Source: Campylobacterales bacterium
GTDB taxonomy: Bacteria; Campylobacterota; Campylobacteria; Campylobacterales; Arcobacteraceae
DNA: 5,111 nucleotides
Direction of reading: 5' to 3'
Assembly: GCA_027064245.1 (NCBI GenBank)
Contig: JAMOPZ010000490.1
Span: 1-5,111 of the forward strand
This document shows, piece after piece, positions 1 to 5,111 of the stretch. The notes beneath the pieces were generated by a model. That model was not told the DNA's origin. It saw only the letters and a list, made by a program, of their open reading frames with translations, and did no database searches. Each line of letters starts with the position of its first letter. Within the stretch, counting starts at the first letter, position 1. The position numbers were made by a program, and so were the translations under genes.

Positions 1-124
1 CTTGATTTTGTTGCTTAGCAAGTTCATTAGCTGTGTCTAAATTTGTATCTACTATCTCTTTTACTTTTGGGTTTAGCATAACAAATATACCAACTACTAC
101 CATAAAAATTAAAATTTCCATCAT
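1..124 (-). CDS. Small single-pass membrane protein, 5' part only
   Basis: The first 41 codons are present and the gene runs off the left edge of the window. The start is an ATG-ATG pair (122-124 and 119-121). An AAGGA ribosome binding site lies a few bases upstream, on the minus strand of 125-135. Residues 3-16 (ILIFMVVVGIFVML) form one hydrophobic segment, followed by a charged, probably helical tail starting NPKVKEIVD. This looks like an N-terminal signal anchor with a cytoplasmic or periplasmic helix, but the topology cannot be fixed from the fragment. I do not recognise the family. It has its own likely promoter (TATAAT at 158-163) and follows the 42-codon gene on the same strand after a weak hairpin, so it is probably a separate transcription unit. 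Confidence 0.7.
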   Translation of the reverse strand, partial: MMEILIFMVVVGIFVMLNPKVKEIVDTNLDTANELAKQQNQ

Positions 125-157
125 TACTTCCTTTTATTATTGTGTTTTGATAAATAT

Positions 158-163
158 ATTATA
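158..163 (-). promoter_or_regulatory. Likely -10 box for the small membrane protein gene
   Basis: The minus strand reads a perfect TATAAT here, about 34 bases before the ATG pair at 122-124. No TTGACA-like -35 box sits at 16-18 bases, which is normal for Campylobacterota sigma-70 promoters. A TAGACA hexamer lies 21 bases upstream, inside the repeated element at 178-196. In a sequence this AT-rich a chance match is possible. Confidence 0.4.
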
Positions 164-169
164 ATCTAT

Positions 170-191
170 AAAATAGACATATTTTGTCTAT
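170..191 (-). terminator. Weak hairpin with short U-run after the 42-codon gene
   Basis: On the minus strand ATAGACA (185-191) pairs perfectly with TGTCTAT (173-179) around a five-base loop and continues into a short T run (170-173). It starts eight bases after the stop codon of the 42-codon gene, a position suited to a terminator. The stem has only two G-C pairs and the T run is four bases, so termination would be inefficient. The same palindrome could instead be a regulator site, because it lies just upstream of the TATAAT at 158-163. Confidence 0.3.
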
Positions 192-196
192 AAATT
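178..196. repeat. 19-base repeated element, copy 1
   Basis: The plus strand reads CATATTTTGTCTATAAATT. It matches copy 2 at 377-395 in 18 of 19 positions. On the minus strand the element places TAGACA 21 bases before a TATAAT-like hexamer (158-163) and about 60 bases before a start codon. Copy 2 has nearly the same geometry. A shared promoter or operator element is the simplest reading. Confidence 0.5.
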
Positions 197-198
197 TA

Positions 199-327
199 TT
201 AATATTCTATTTTATAATTCTTTCTACTATAAATTTTCTTTGATTTTATTGTTCTTGTAGCAGGGTTAAATCCCCAAGTTACTCTTGATTTAATTTTTGG
301 TATTTTTATTGTTAGTTTTGTTTTCAT
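199..327 (-). CDS. Conserved-looking basic 42-residue protein of unknown function
   Basis: An ATG at 325-327 opens a 42-codon frame ending in TAA at 199-201. The minus strand carries an AGAGGA ribosome binding site (335-340) seven bases before the ATG. The product is very basic and has no membrane segment. It starts MKTKLTIKIPKIKSR and holds a central VTWGFNPATR followed by a Lys/Tyr-rich tail (KSKKIYSRKNYKIEY). The W-G-F-N-P-x-T-R pattern looks like a constrained motif rather than random sequence, and basic tails of this kind suggest nucleic-acid or ribosome contact, which is inference only. I do not recognise a named family. It lies 66 bases downstream of the REC-HEPN gene on the same strand and could be transcribed by read-through or from a weak promoter of its own. 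A hairpin covers its ribosome binding site. Confidence 0.65.
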   Translation of the reverse strand: MKTKLTIKIPKIKSRVTWGFNPATRTIKSKKIYSRKNYKIEY

Positions 328-366
328 AAGATATTCCTCTTTTTTTATTTTGAGGAATTTTATCTT
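328..366 (-). promoter_or_regulatory. Hairpin that sequesters the ribosome binding site of the 42-codon gene
   Basis: In the minus-strand transcript, AAGAU-AAA-AUUCCUC (352-366) can pair with GAGGAAUAUCUU (328-339). This gives twelve base pairs with one AAA bulge around a 12-base A-rich loop. The 3' arm contains the GAGGA ribosome binding site and ends directly against the AUG at 325-327, so a folded leader would block initiation. A TAAAAT -10-like box at 357-362 would start transcripts near 350, and those would lack the 5' arm. The hairpin would then form only in read-through RNA from the upstream operon. There is no U-run after the stem, so it is not a standard terminator. Confidence 0.45.
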
Positions 367-376
367 ATTGGTTGGT

Positions 377-395
377 CATATTTTGTCTACAAATT
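377..395. repeat. 19-base repeated element, copy 2
   Basis: The plus strand reads CATATTTTGTCTACAAATT, one substitution from copy 1 at 178-196. It overlaps the stop codon (394-396) of the REC-HEPN gene. On the minus strand its TAGACA lies 21 bases before the TAAAAT box at 357-362 and 56 bases before the ATG of the 42-codon gene. Unlike copy 1, it has no inverted partner arm. Confidence 0.5.
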
Positions 396-2715
396 ATCTA
401 TTTGCCCAATTTTGTAAATTTCCTACCGTATCATTGATATCTTGCATATTTAAATCTAGTGGATTATTGATATAATCTATAATTAGACCATATTTTTTAA
501 ACCATGCCTTAATACCATCACTATTGACAGTTATATTTGGATTATTCATATGTAGATAATCATTTCTTGTATTTATTAGTGATTTCATATTAGTATTATT
601 ATAGTTACCACCAAATTTATCATTTATTAAATCTCTTAACTTTGTATTTAATGTTGTTGATTCACATCTACTTTTATCCCAAAATTGATTATTTTTTTCA
701 TCAATAAAAATAGATAAAATAGTTTCTAATCCACTTGAAATAGACAACATAGCATAAATAAATTTATTTTTATTATTTGTATTTAGTATATCAAATATAT
801 ATTGTGACTCTTTTTTTAATCTATAAAATAATTTTTCATATCGATTATCTTTTAATTGGTATTTGTTAAGTAATAATTTTATATTATCTTCTTGTAAAAT
901 ATTATTAATTTTTCTACCTATATCCCAAATCTCTTTTAAATATTTATTAGTTAAACCTTTTTCAACTAATTTTACAAATTTATTTATATTTTCAACTGTA
1001 CTTATACTGAAATCTTCAGGATGTTCTTTTTTGATATAGCCTAAGATATTATAATCATAAAGTTTTTCTAAAATTGTGCTTTTACTAGTTGCTGTTAGCA
1101 TTATCACTTGGATACCTGCATTTATCTCATGTATTGCTTTTAGTAGCTTAATACCAGAGTAATTATCTATCGTAGTGCTTTCATCATGATCACTTTGAGC
1201 TAATCGTAAATCTAAGATAACTACATCAGGATCAAATTCAATAATCTTCTTTTTTGGCTGAATAAATAAATTAAAATTTGATTTATCTTTAAAATCATGT
1301 TCAAATGTTTCAAATTCAATACCATCATTTTTAGTAAATATATTAGATAATATATCACTCCAACCTTTATCCCATTCATCATCTATCAGTAATACTTTCC
1401 CTTTTTTAGTTAATTTAATATCCAACATTATTTCATCATTATTTTGATTTGATTTTGCTAATAGATATTTAAAATATAGCATTGAGCTGATTTTAGCATT
1501 ATTAGTAGCTAAAGATACACTTTGTACTTGCAAGGTTTCTGCCCATCTGTTTATTGCCCATTCATTTGCAATACTATGATGAGATAGATAGTCTTTGGGT
1601 TGTTCTATTTTTATTTTAGATAAAAACTGTTTTTGGTAGTCATCAACACTTAAGCTTGAAAACTCTTTTTTTAACATATCTTCGATATCTTTTTTATCAT
1701 TTTTTACTATAAAAATATTTTTAGTAAATAAAATATTTGCCATAGGCTCAAGATGATTTAACACTTCACTATTTAGATCACTGATTATTACAATTGGAAT
1801 ATATTTTTTATCTTTTAGCTCTTCTGATAATCTTATATGATAAGCAACTCTTAGTCCATATAATTCAAGATAATGTTCTGATAGATTGTCTTTGATAAAT
1901 ACTACATCACAATCTTGATCTTTGATTTGAGGGATGATATCATTAGTTATATATTTATCTATATCTTCATTTTCTAAATCAAAATAGATATCATTATCAA
2001 ATAATTCATCAATGGTATTATATTTACTTATTAATAAACTATTGTTAATGTTATTGTTTGTAGTAGAAGTAGTGAAATATTTTAAACAACTATCTTTTAG
2101 TTTTGAAAGTTCCTCTTTTGTTATCCAGTCATTTTCTATTTTCATTTGATAAAATGGATAATCAATTTTTTTAAGATATGTCAAATCTATATCAGCATCA
2201 TTTAGGTCACTAAAAAGATATTTTTTATCTTCAGTTGTATATAAAAAGATATTTAACTTTTCTAAAAGATTTAGTACTATGTCTTTTTCCCAATTTTTTC
2301 CATAGCAAAGCATCAATATATTTTCATTCTTAGTTTTATAGCTTTCTAAAAATATTTGTAGATTTTGACTATAAAAAGTTTTAGAGTTGGTTTCTAGTAT
2401 CTCACCATCATTATTGTTATAATAGTTTACACTAATACCACCAGAAAAATATACAAGAGGTTTAGCATACTCCCTACAAGCATTTTCAAGCAAACTTTTA
2501 AACTCACTATTTTCACTATTAAAAGCAGATTTATGAGCTATAATATAGTCATATTGACTAAAATCAAAATTACCATTTTTTAATAACTCAAAAAAATCTA
2601 TCTCTTTATCATTGGTATAGTTATCTAAAATATCACTATAATAATCAAGATTTATACCTGTATCTTGTATAAAGTTTTGTTGTCGTTTGTATCTATCTTC
2701 TATTAAAAGTATCAT
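394..2715 (-). CDS. Multi-receiver protein with C-terminal HEPN ribonuclease-type domain
   Basis: This 773-residue soluble protein has no signal peptide or membrane segment. Residues 1-125 look like a degenerate receiver (ILLIEDR with E6/D7, a YDYIIAH strand, KPLVYFSGGIS). Residues 225-350 look like a second degenerate receiver (DVVFIKD, GLRVAYHIRL, IPIVIISD). A helical linker carries HHSIANEWAINRWAE (379-393). Residues 438-565 are a canonical receiver: acidic pair D445/D446 (VLLIDDE), phosphoacceptor D502 (VVILDL), T541 (IMLTA) and K562 (GYIKKE), with an unusually long loop after D502. Residues about 610-750 are mainly helical and contain R717-N-D-Y-L-H722, the R-polar-x3-H motif of HEPN RNases. 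By family knowledge, such a motif at a dimer interface cuts RNA, and a receiver would gate it by phosphorylation; that coupling is inference. The ATG at 2713-2715 has an AAGG site nine bases upstream and lies three bases after the toxin stop, so translation is probably coupled. I know no gene name. The REC call is firm, HEPN good, and the two N-terminal assignments tentative. Confidence 0.85.
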   Translation of the reverse strand: MILLIEDRYKRQQNFIQDTGINLDYYSDILDNYTNDKEIDFFELLKNGNFDFSQYDYIIAHKSAFNSENSEFKSLLENACREYAKPLVYFSGGISVNYYNNNDGEILETNSKTFYSQNLQIFLESYKTKNENILMLCYGKNWEKDIVLNLLEKLNIFLYTTEDKKYLFSDLNDADIDLTYLKKIDYPFYQMKIENDWITKEELSKLKDSCLKYFTTSTTNNNINNSLLISKYNTIDELFDNDIYFDLENEDIDKYITNDIIPQIKDQDCDVVFIKDNLSEHYLELYGLRVAYHIRLSEELKDKKYIPIVIISDLNSEVLNHLEPMANILFTKNIFIVKNDKKDIEDMLKKEFSSLSVDDYQKQFLSKIKIEQPKDYLSHHSIANEWAINRWAETLQVQSVSLATNNAKISSMLYFKYLLAKSNQNNDEIMLDIKLTKKGKVLLIDDEWDKGWSDILSNIFTKNDGIEFETFEHDFKDKSNFNLFIQPKKKIIEFDPDVVILDLRLAQSDHDESTTIDNYSGIKLLKAIHEINAGIQVIMLTATSKSTILEKLYDYNILGYIKKEHPEDFSISTVENINKFVKLVEKGLTNKYLKEIWDIGRKINNILQEDNIKLLLNKYQLKDNRYEKLFYRLKKESQYIFDILNTNNKNKFIYAMLSISSGLETILSIFIDEKNNQFWDKSRCESTTLNTKLRDLINDKFGGNYNNTNMKSLINTRNDYLHMNNPNITVNSDGIKAWFKKYGLIIDYINNPLDLNMQDINDTVGNLQNWANR

Positions 2716-2718
2716 TAT

Positions 2719-3132
2719 TTATTGCCTTAAAAGATTGTTTAAACTTTGTTTTTTTAAAGTTCTGTATATATCAAAATCACTATCTATACTTGCTATATCT
2801 TTGATGTTTTCTTTAGATGCTATATACATAAGAGTAGCATCTGCTAAATCCATAGGGATATCAAGATATTTTTCCATCATCACTCTTATATCTTTTATAT
2901 CATCTTGTGAGATATCATAAACTACTATGCCACCTAGTTCTATCCACTTTAAAAAGTCAATTTGAACTGATAAATTAAAATCCAACATATGTGATACTTC
3001 AGTTATAACTGCCCATGAAGTTATAAGTTCACCTCTGTAGGATTTCAGAAAATCTAGCACTTGCATATGATACTTATCACTTTTATCAAAAAGTGCTATT
3101 AGTGGTCCACTATCAATGATGGTTTTTAGCAT
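2719..3132 (-). CDS. PIN-domain toxin, VapC-like ribonuclease
   Basis: The 137-residue product has the usual length and layout of a PIN toxin. The acidic residues expected to hold Mg2+ are visible: D7 in IIDSGPLIALF, E45 in AVITEVSHML, D95/D98 in PMDLADATL and D117 in IASIDSDFD. VapC-family PIN proteins cleave RNA, often tRNA or rRNA, and are held inactive by their antitoxin; the actual target here cannot be read from the sequence. The start ATG (3130-3132) lies inside the antitoxin gene, giving a 20-base overlap, with a GAGAAG site just upstream. This is typical of coupled toxin-antitoxin pairs. The stop is followed after three bases by the REC-HEPN gene. All catalytic positions are intact, so it is likely functional. 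The family is clear, but a specific gene symbol is not justified. Confidence 0.88.
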   Translation of the reverse strand: MLKTIIDSGPLIALFDKSDKYHMQVLDFLKSYRGELITSWAVITEVSHMLDFNLSVQIDFLKWIELGGIVVYDISQDDIKDIRVMMEKYLDIPMDLADATLMYIASKENIKDIASIDSDFDIYRTLKKQSLNNLLRQ

Positions 3133-3370
3133 GAAGCTTCTCTTTTAGTTTTTGTTTGTATGTAGTTGATAGATTAGTTTTTCCACTACTATATTTACCA
3201 AACAGTTCACTTCCTAGCTCATAGGAAGATTTTTGTTTAGTTTTCTCTTTTATCATATCAAAATAATAAACCAAAGAATCTTTTATAATCTGGCTTTTTG
3301 ATACTTGTTGTTCTTTTGCCAAATAATTTAGTTGATTTTCAAGTGTATTGTCTAATCTTACAGATAGCAT
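3113..3370 (-). CDS. Ribbon-helix-helix antitoxin of the PIN toxin
   Basis: The 85-residue product begins with the short beta strand LSVRLD, followed by two helices (about residues 8-19 and 24-40) with the turn KEQQVSKSQIIKDSL. This is the CopG/ParD-type ribbon-helix-helix DNA-binding fold, which dimerises through the strand. The C-terminal part (SSYELGSELFGKYSSGK, then a basic helix) is the expected toxin-binding, flexible region. It is the first gene of the operon. The ATG at 3368-3370 has a strong AAAGGA site seven bases upstream, and the gene ends inside the toxin start. Family knowledge predicts that it represses its own promoter alone or with the toxin. Matching half-sites are seen at 3388-3409. 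Confidence 0.87.
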   Translation of the reverse strand: MLSVRLDNTLENQLNYLAKEQQVSKSQIIKDSLVYYFDMIKEKTKQKSSYELGSELFGKYSSGKTNLSTTYKQKLKEKLHAKNHH

Positions 3371-3387
3371 ATATTATCCTTTGAGTT

Positions 3388-3409
3388 TTGTATGACATAT
3401 TGTATCACA
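3388..3409 (-). promoter_or_regulatory. Promoter and putative autoregulatory operator of the toxin-antitoxin operon
   Basis: The plus strand shows TTGTATGACA (3388-3397) and TTGTATCACA (3400-3409). These are direct repeats with a 12-base period, differing at one position. Each contains TGTATSACA, itself a small inverted repeat (TGT...ACA). Paired half-sites about one helical turn apart suit two ribbon-helix-helix dimers. The minus strand reads TGATACAAT (3399-3407), an extended -10 box, within the second half-site. RNA would start near 3392, leaving a 20-odd base leader before the antitoxin ATG. No good -35 box is visible. Bound antitoxin would directly block RNA polymerase. Confidence 0.55.
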
Positions 3410-3410
3410 A

Positions 3411-5036
3411 TTATCTATAAAACCTTAATATATGAGTAAAACCATCTGGAATATCTTGTAGTTCTACTATATCTTTTACATTATTGCTATGTAAAAGATT
3501 TATTCTAAAAGCTTTATTTTCAGATGAAGCTTCTATGCTCCAATCACATAGATTTGTAAGATTGTTTTTTATATTGTATAGATCTCCACCTTCATCTTCC
3601 ACTTTATTTAGAAGTTCTTTTGCACTTTTAGAAGATCTTGAATCTATTTGAGTGATATAAATCTCTATAGATCTATCATTTAACTCTTTTGTTTTTACCT
3701 CTATAGTTTTGTATTCTTTTAATTTATTGATCTCTGTAAATATCAAATCTATAGCATTAGATAAACTTTGAGTATCTGTATAAAATTGTTTTTCTAGTTT
3801 TGATTTTGATGGCTCAAATATAAAACTATCATCAAGTTTTTTCTTTTGAGTATCAAATATATTTCTTAATGTTTTAAAATCACTTCTTATTTCTATCTCT
3901 TGCTTAAAAAGATTTATAATATCTTCAAATTTTTTTAGAACCTTACCATTTGCTTTGATTGGTTTTTTTAGTTTAAAATCAAATGGATTTTTGCCATCAT
4001 CACACCATTGTTTTAATCCATCTATATTTGACCAAGATATATTTATATTGGCTTTACTACACCAGCTATACTTGCTATTTATATCTGTTTCAAAAATAAA
4101 TGCTTTTATCTTTTTGTGTAAATTTGGTGATAACTCTTCGAGTTCTTTTTCTATTTGATTAAAGTTTTGTGTTACAGCACTCATATACCCATCAAAATCT
4201 TTATATTCCTCTTGTAAACTAAAGTCCCATTTGTGAGTAGTGTATTTTAGAGGTTTATCAATAGTGAAGTTTTTTAGAATTTTTACTACATTTTGTGGGA
4301 TATGATTTTTAACATTTTTTAATATATTTTTAATATCTTGATTTGTAGCTAAATCCAATGCTGTTACACTACTAGTAATATTAGTATCTGCATCATATTC
4401 TATAAGGATTTTTACTAATTCAGTATTTCCTTCTAAAGAATATTTCATTAAGGCAGTCATACCTAGATTATTAGTAGCATTAATATTTACTCCTAATTTA
4501 CATAAAAAATCAATAAAATTCTTATATGTTGTTTTTAATTCATCAGGAGGCACTACAGTATGATCATTTTTAGAAATACTAAATAAATCACATTTCATCA
4601 AAATTGTATTTCCTTGAGAGTCTTTTTGATTTATATTATTACAGTATTTTAACAATAAATAGATAGTATCATAGGTAGTGTAAAAAGATTTTTTATTTAA
4701 AATATCATATATTTCATTAAGTGATATATTTAAGCCATTTCTCAATAAAGCTCCAAGATGATGTCTATTATTACTCAAAGGATATCCTTCCAAGTAATCT
4801 AGATATTGTATAACAGTAAATTTATTAACAATATCCTTTGTTAAATTTGTTGTATTTAAAATATTAGATATTTTGATTTGAGTCTTACAATATTCATCTA
4901 TTTGTAATGCTAATTTTTTTTCATTTTCGATTAATTCTTCTATTTCCTCTATATCTATATATGGTGGATGTGAAAGTTCTGGTTCAGCTGGTGTATTAAT
5001 TATAACTTTTGGTATTTCTATTTGTTCTACTTTCAT
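3411..5036 (-). CDS. Ankyrin-repeat protein with uncharacterised C-terminal region
   Basis: The 541-residue soluble protein has an acidic N-terminus rich in Glu (residues 17-45). Two to three ankyrin repeats follow at about 130-240: a broken repeat around DSQGNTILMKC, interrupted by an insert, then GVNINATNNLGMTALMKYSLEGN and a last partial repeat ending near ATNQDIKNIL. Ankyrin repeats normally bind proteins. Residues 265-390 are rich in Trp and Cys (KYSWCSKANINISWS, GLKQWCDDGKNPFDFKL). The last ~100 residues (SIEIYITQ, GGDLYNIKNNL, CDWSIEAS, FRINLL) follow the strand-helix order of a GHKL ATPase but lack its usual N-box Asn and glycine boxes. No enzymatic function can be assigned. I chose ATG 5034-5036 because of an AAGGA site eight bases upstream. 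It ends 40 bases before the antitoxin gene, which has its own promoter. Confidence is high that it is a gene, moderate for ankyrin and low for the C-terminus. Confidence 0.8.
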   Translation of the reverse strand: MKVEQIEIPKVIINTPAEPELSHPPYIDIEEIEELIENEKKLALQIDEYCKTQIKISNILNTTNLTKDIVNKFTVIQYLDYLEGYPLSNNRHHLGALLRNGLNISLNEIYDILNKKSFYTTYDTIYLLLKYCNNINQKDSQGNTILMKCDLFSISKNDHTVVPPDELKTTYKNFIDFLCKLGVNINATNNLGMTALMKYSLEGNTELVKILIEYDADTNITSSVTALDLATNQDIKNILKNVKNHIPQNVVKILKNFTIDKPLKYTTHKWDFSLQEEYKDFDGYMSAVTQNFNQIEKELEELSPNLHKKIKAFIFETDINSKYSWCSKANINISWSNIDGLKQWCDDGKNPFDFKLKKPIKANGKVLKKFEDIINLFKQEIEIRSDFKTLRNIFDTQKKKLDDSFIFEPSKSKLEKQFYTDTQSLSNAIDLIFTEINKLKEYKTIEVKTKELNDRSIEIYITQIDSRSSKSAKELLNKVEDEGGDLYNIKNNLTNLCDWSIEASSENKAFRINLLHSNNVKDIVELQDIPDGFTHILRFYR

Positions 5037-5044
5037 ATTTATTA

Positions 5045-5049
5045 TCCTT
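5045..5049 (-). promoter_or_regulatory. Ribosome binding site deciding the ankyrin gene start
   Basis: The minus strand reads AAGGA eight bases before ATG 5034-5036. The longer frame opens with TTG at 5067-5069 and would add only 11 residues, several of them translated from this site itself. The ATG is therefore preferred. An AAAGG also sits five bases before the TTG, so dual initiation is not strictly excluded. Confidence 0.65.
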
Positions 5050-5064
5050 GTATTTTTTAATTTT

Positions 5065-5098
5065 ATCAAAGTTACCTTTGATTTATATTGAAATTATA
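5065..5098 (-). promoter_or_regulatory. Promoter region and inverted repeat upstream of the ankyrin gene
   Basis: The minus strand carries TATAAT at 5093-5098, about 57 bases before the chosen ATG, with no evident -35 box inside the window. Just downstream lies a perfect inverted repeat, ATCAAAG (5065-5071) and CTTTGAT (5076-5082), with a TTAC spacer. It falls at about +4 to +21 of the predicted transcript, so it could be an operator for a dimeric repressor or a small leader hairpin. Confidence 0.4.
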
Positions 5099-5111
5099 AC
5101 TATAAATATAG

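Noticed and set aside
328..366. Hairpin as intrinsic terminator of the REC-HEPN operon
   Set aside because: The stem is not followed by a T run on either strand; its AT-rich run is in the loop, and the 3' arm carries a ribosome binding site.
178..395. The 19-base repeats as attachment sites of a mobile element
   Set aside because: No integrase, transposase or tRNA end is visible, and the segment between the copies is only one small gene. Similar promoter geometry explains the repeats better.
394..2715. Ordinary DNA-binding response regulator
   Set aside because: No winged-helix, LuxR or Fis-type helix-turn-helix follows the receiver. The C-terminus instead holds the R-N-x3-H motif in a helical domain.
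2687..2920. Plus-strand 77-codon open frame
   Set aside because: It lies antisense to the toxin gene and the start of the REC-HEPN gene, and its product is a hydrophobic mirror of those coding sequences. The two minus-strand genes have clear domain motifs.
3955..4158. Plus-strand 67-codon open frame
   Set aside because: It is fully antisense within the ankyrin protein gene, has no family signal and is explained by AT-rich codon shadowing.
5037..5069. TTG start adding 11 residues to the ankyrin protein
   Set aside because: The added stretch contains the AAGGA site that serves ATG 5034-5036, and the residues look like translated leader.

Overview
The window is strongly AT-rich, with short purine-rich Shine-Dalgarno sites and TATAAT-like -10 boxes without clear -35 boxes. 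Together with the protein style (many Lys, Asn and Ile), this suggests a Campylobacterota bacterium, perhaps Arcobacter or a relative. That placement is an inference from composition. All credible genes lie on the minus strand, so transcription runs from high to low coordinates.

Right part (5111 to 3411): a leader with a TATAAT box and a short inverted repeat precedes a gene for a 541-residue cytoplasmic ankyrin-repeat protein. Its C-terminal half is uncharacterised, and the last ~100 residues weakly resemble a degenerate GHKL (histidine-kinase-like) ATPase fold.

Middle (3410 to 394): a compact three-gene operon. A ribbon-helix-helix antitoxin overlaps a PIN-domain (VapC-like) toxin by 20 bases. 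Three bases after the toxin stop begins a 773-residue multidomain protein. That protein carries two degenerate receiver-like regions, one canonical phosphoacceptor receiver (REC) domain and a C-terminal HEPN-type domain with an intact R-N-x3-H ribonuclease motif. The antitoxin promoter has an extended -10 box inside two TGTATSACA half-sites, as expected for autoregulation.

Left part (393 to 1): a previously easy-to-miss 42-codon gene with a good ribosome binding site, then the start of a small membrane protein that runs off the window. Each of these two genes is preceded by a copy of the same 19-base element at nearly the same distance. The ribosome binding site of the 42-codon gene lies in a strong potential hairpin.

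Working hypothesis (inference): the operon links a VapBC-type module to a receiver-controlled HEPN RNase, which would act as a phosphorylation-gated RNA-cleaving effector in defence or stress arrest. No complete histidine kinase is visible. The sensor or phosphodonor would be outside the window, or the neighbouring ankyrin/GHKL-like protein contributes. There are no rRNA, tRNA, CRISPR or insertion-sequence signals, and no gene-free stretch exceeds 300 bases.
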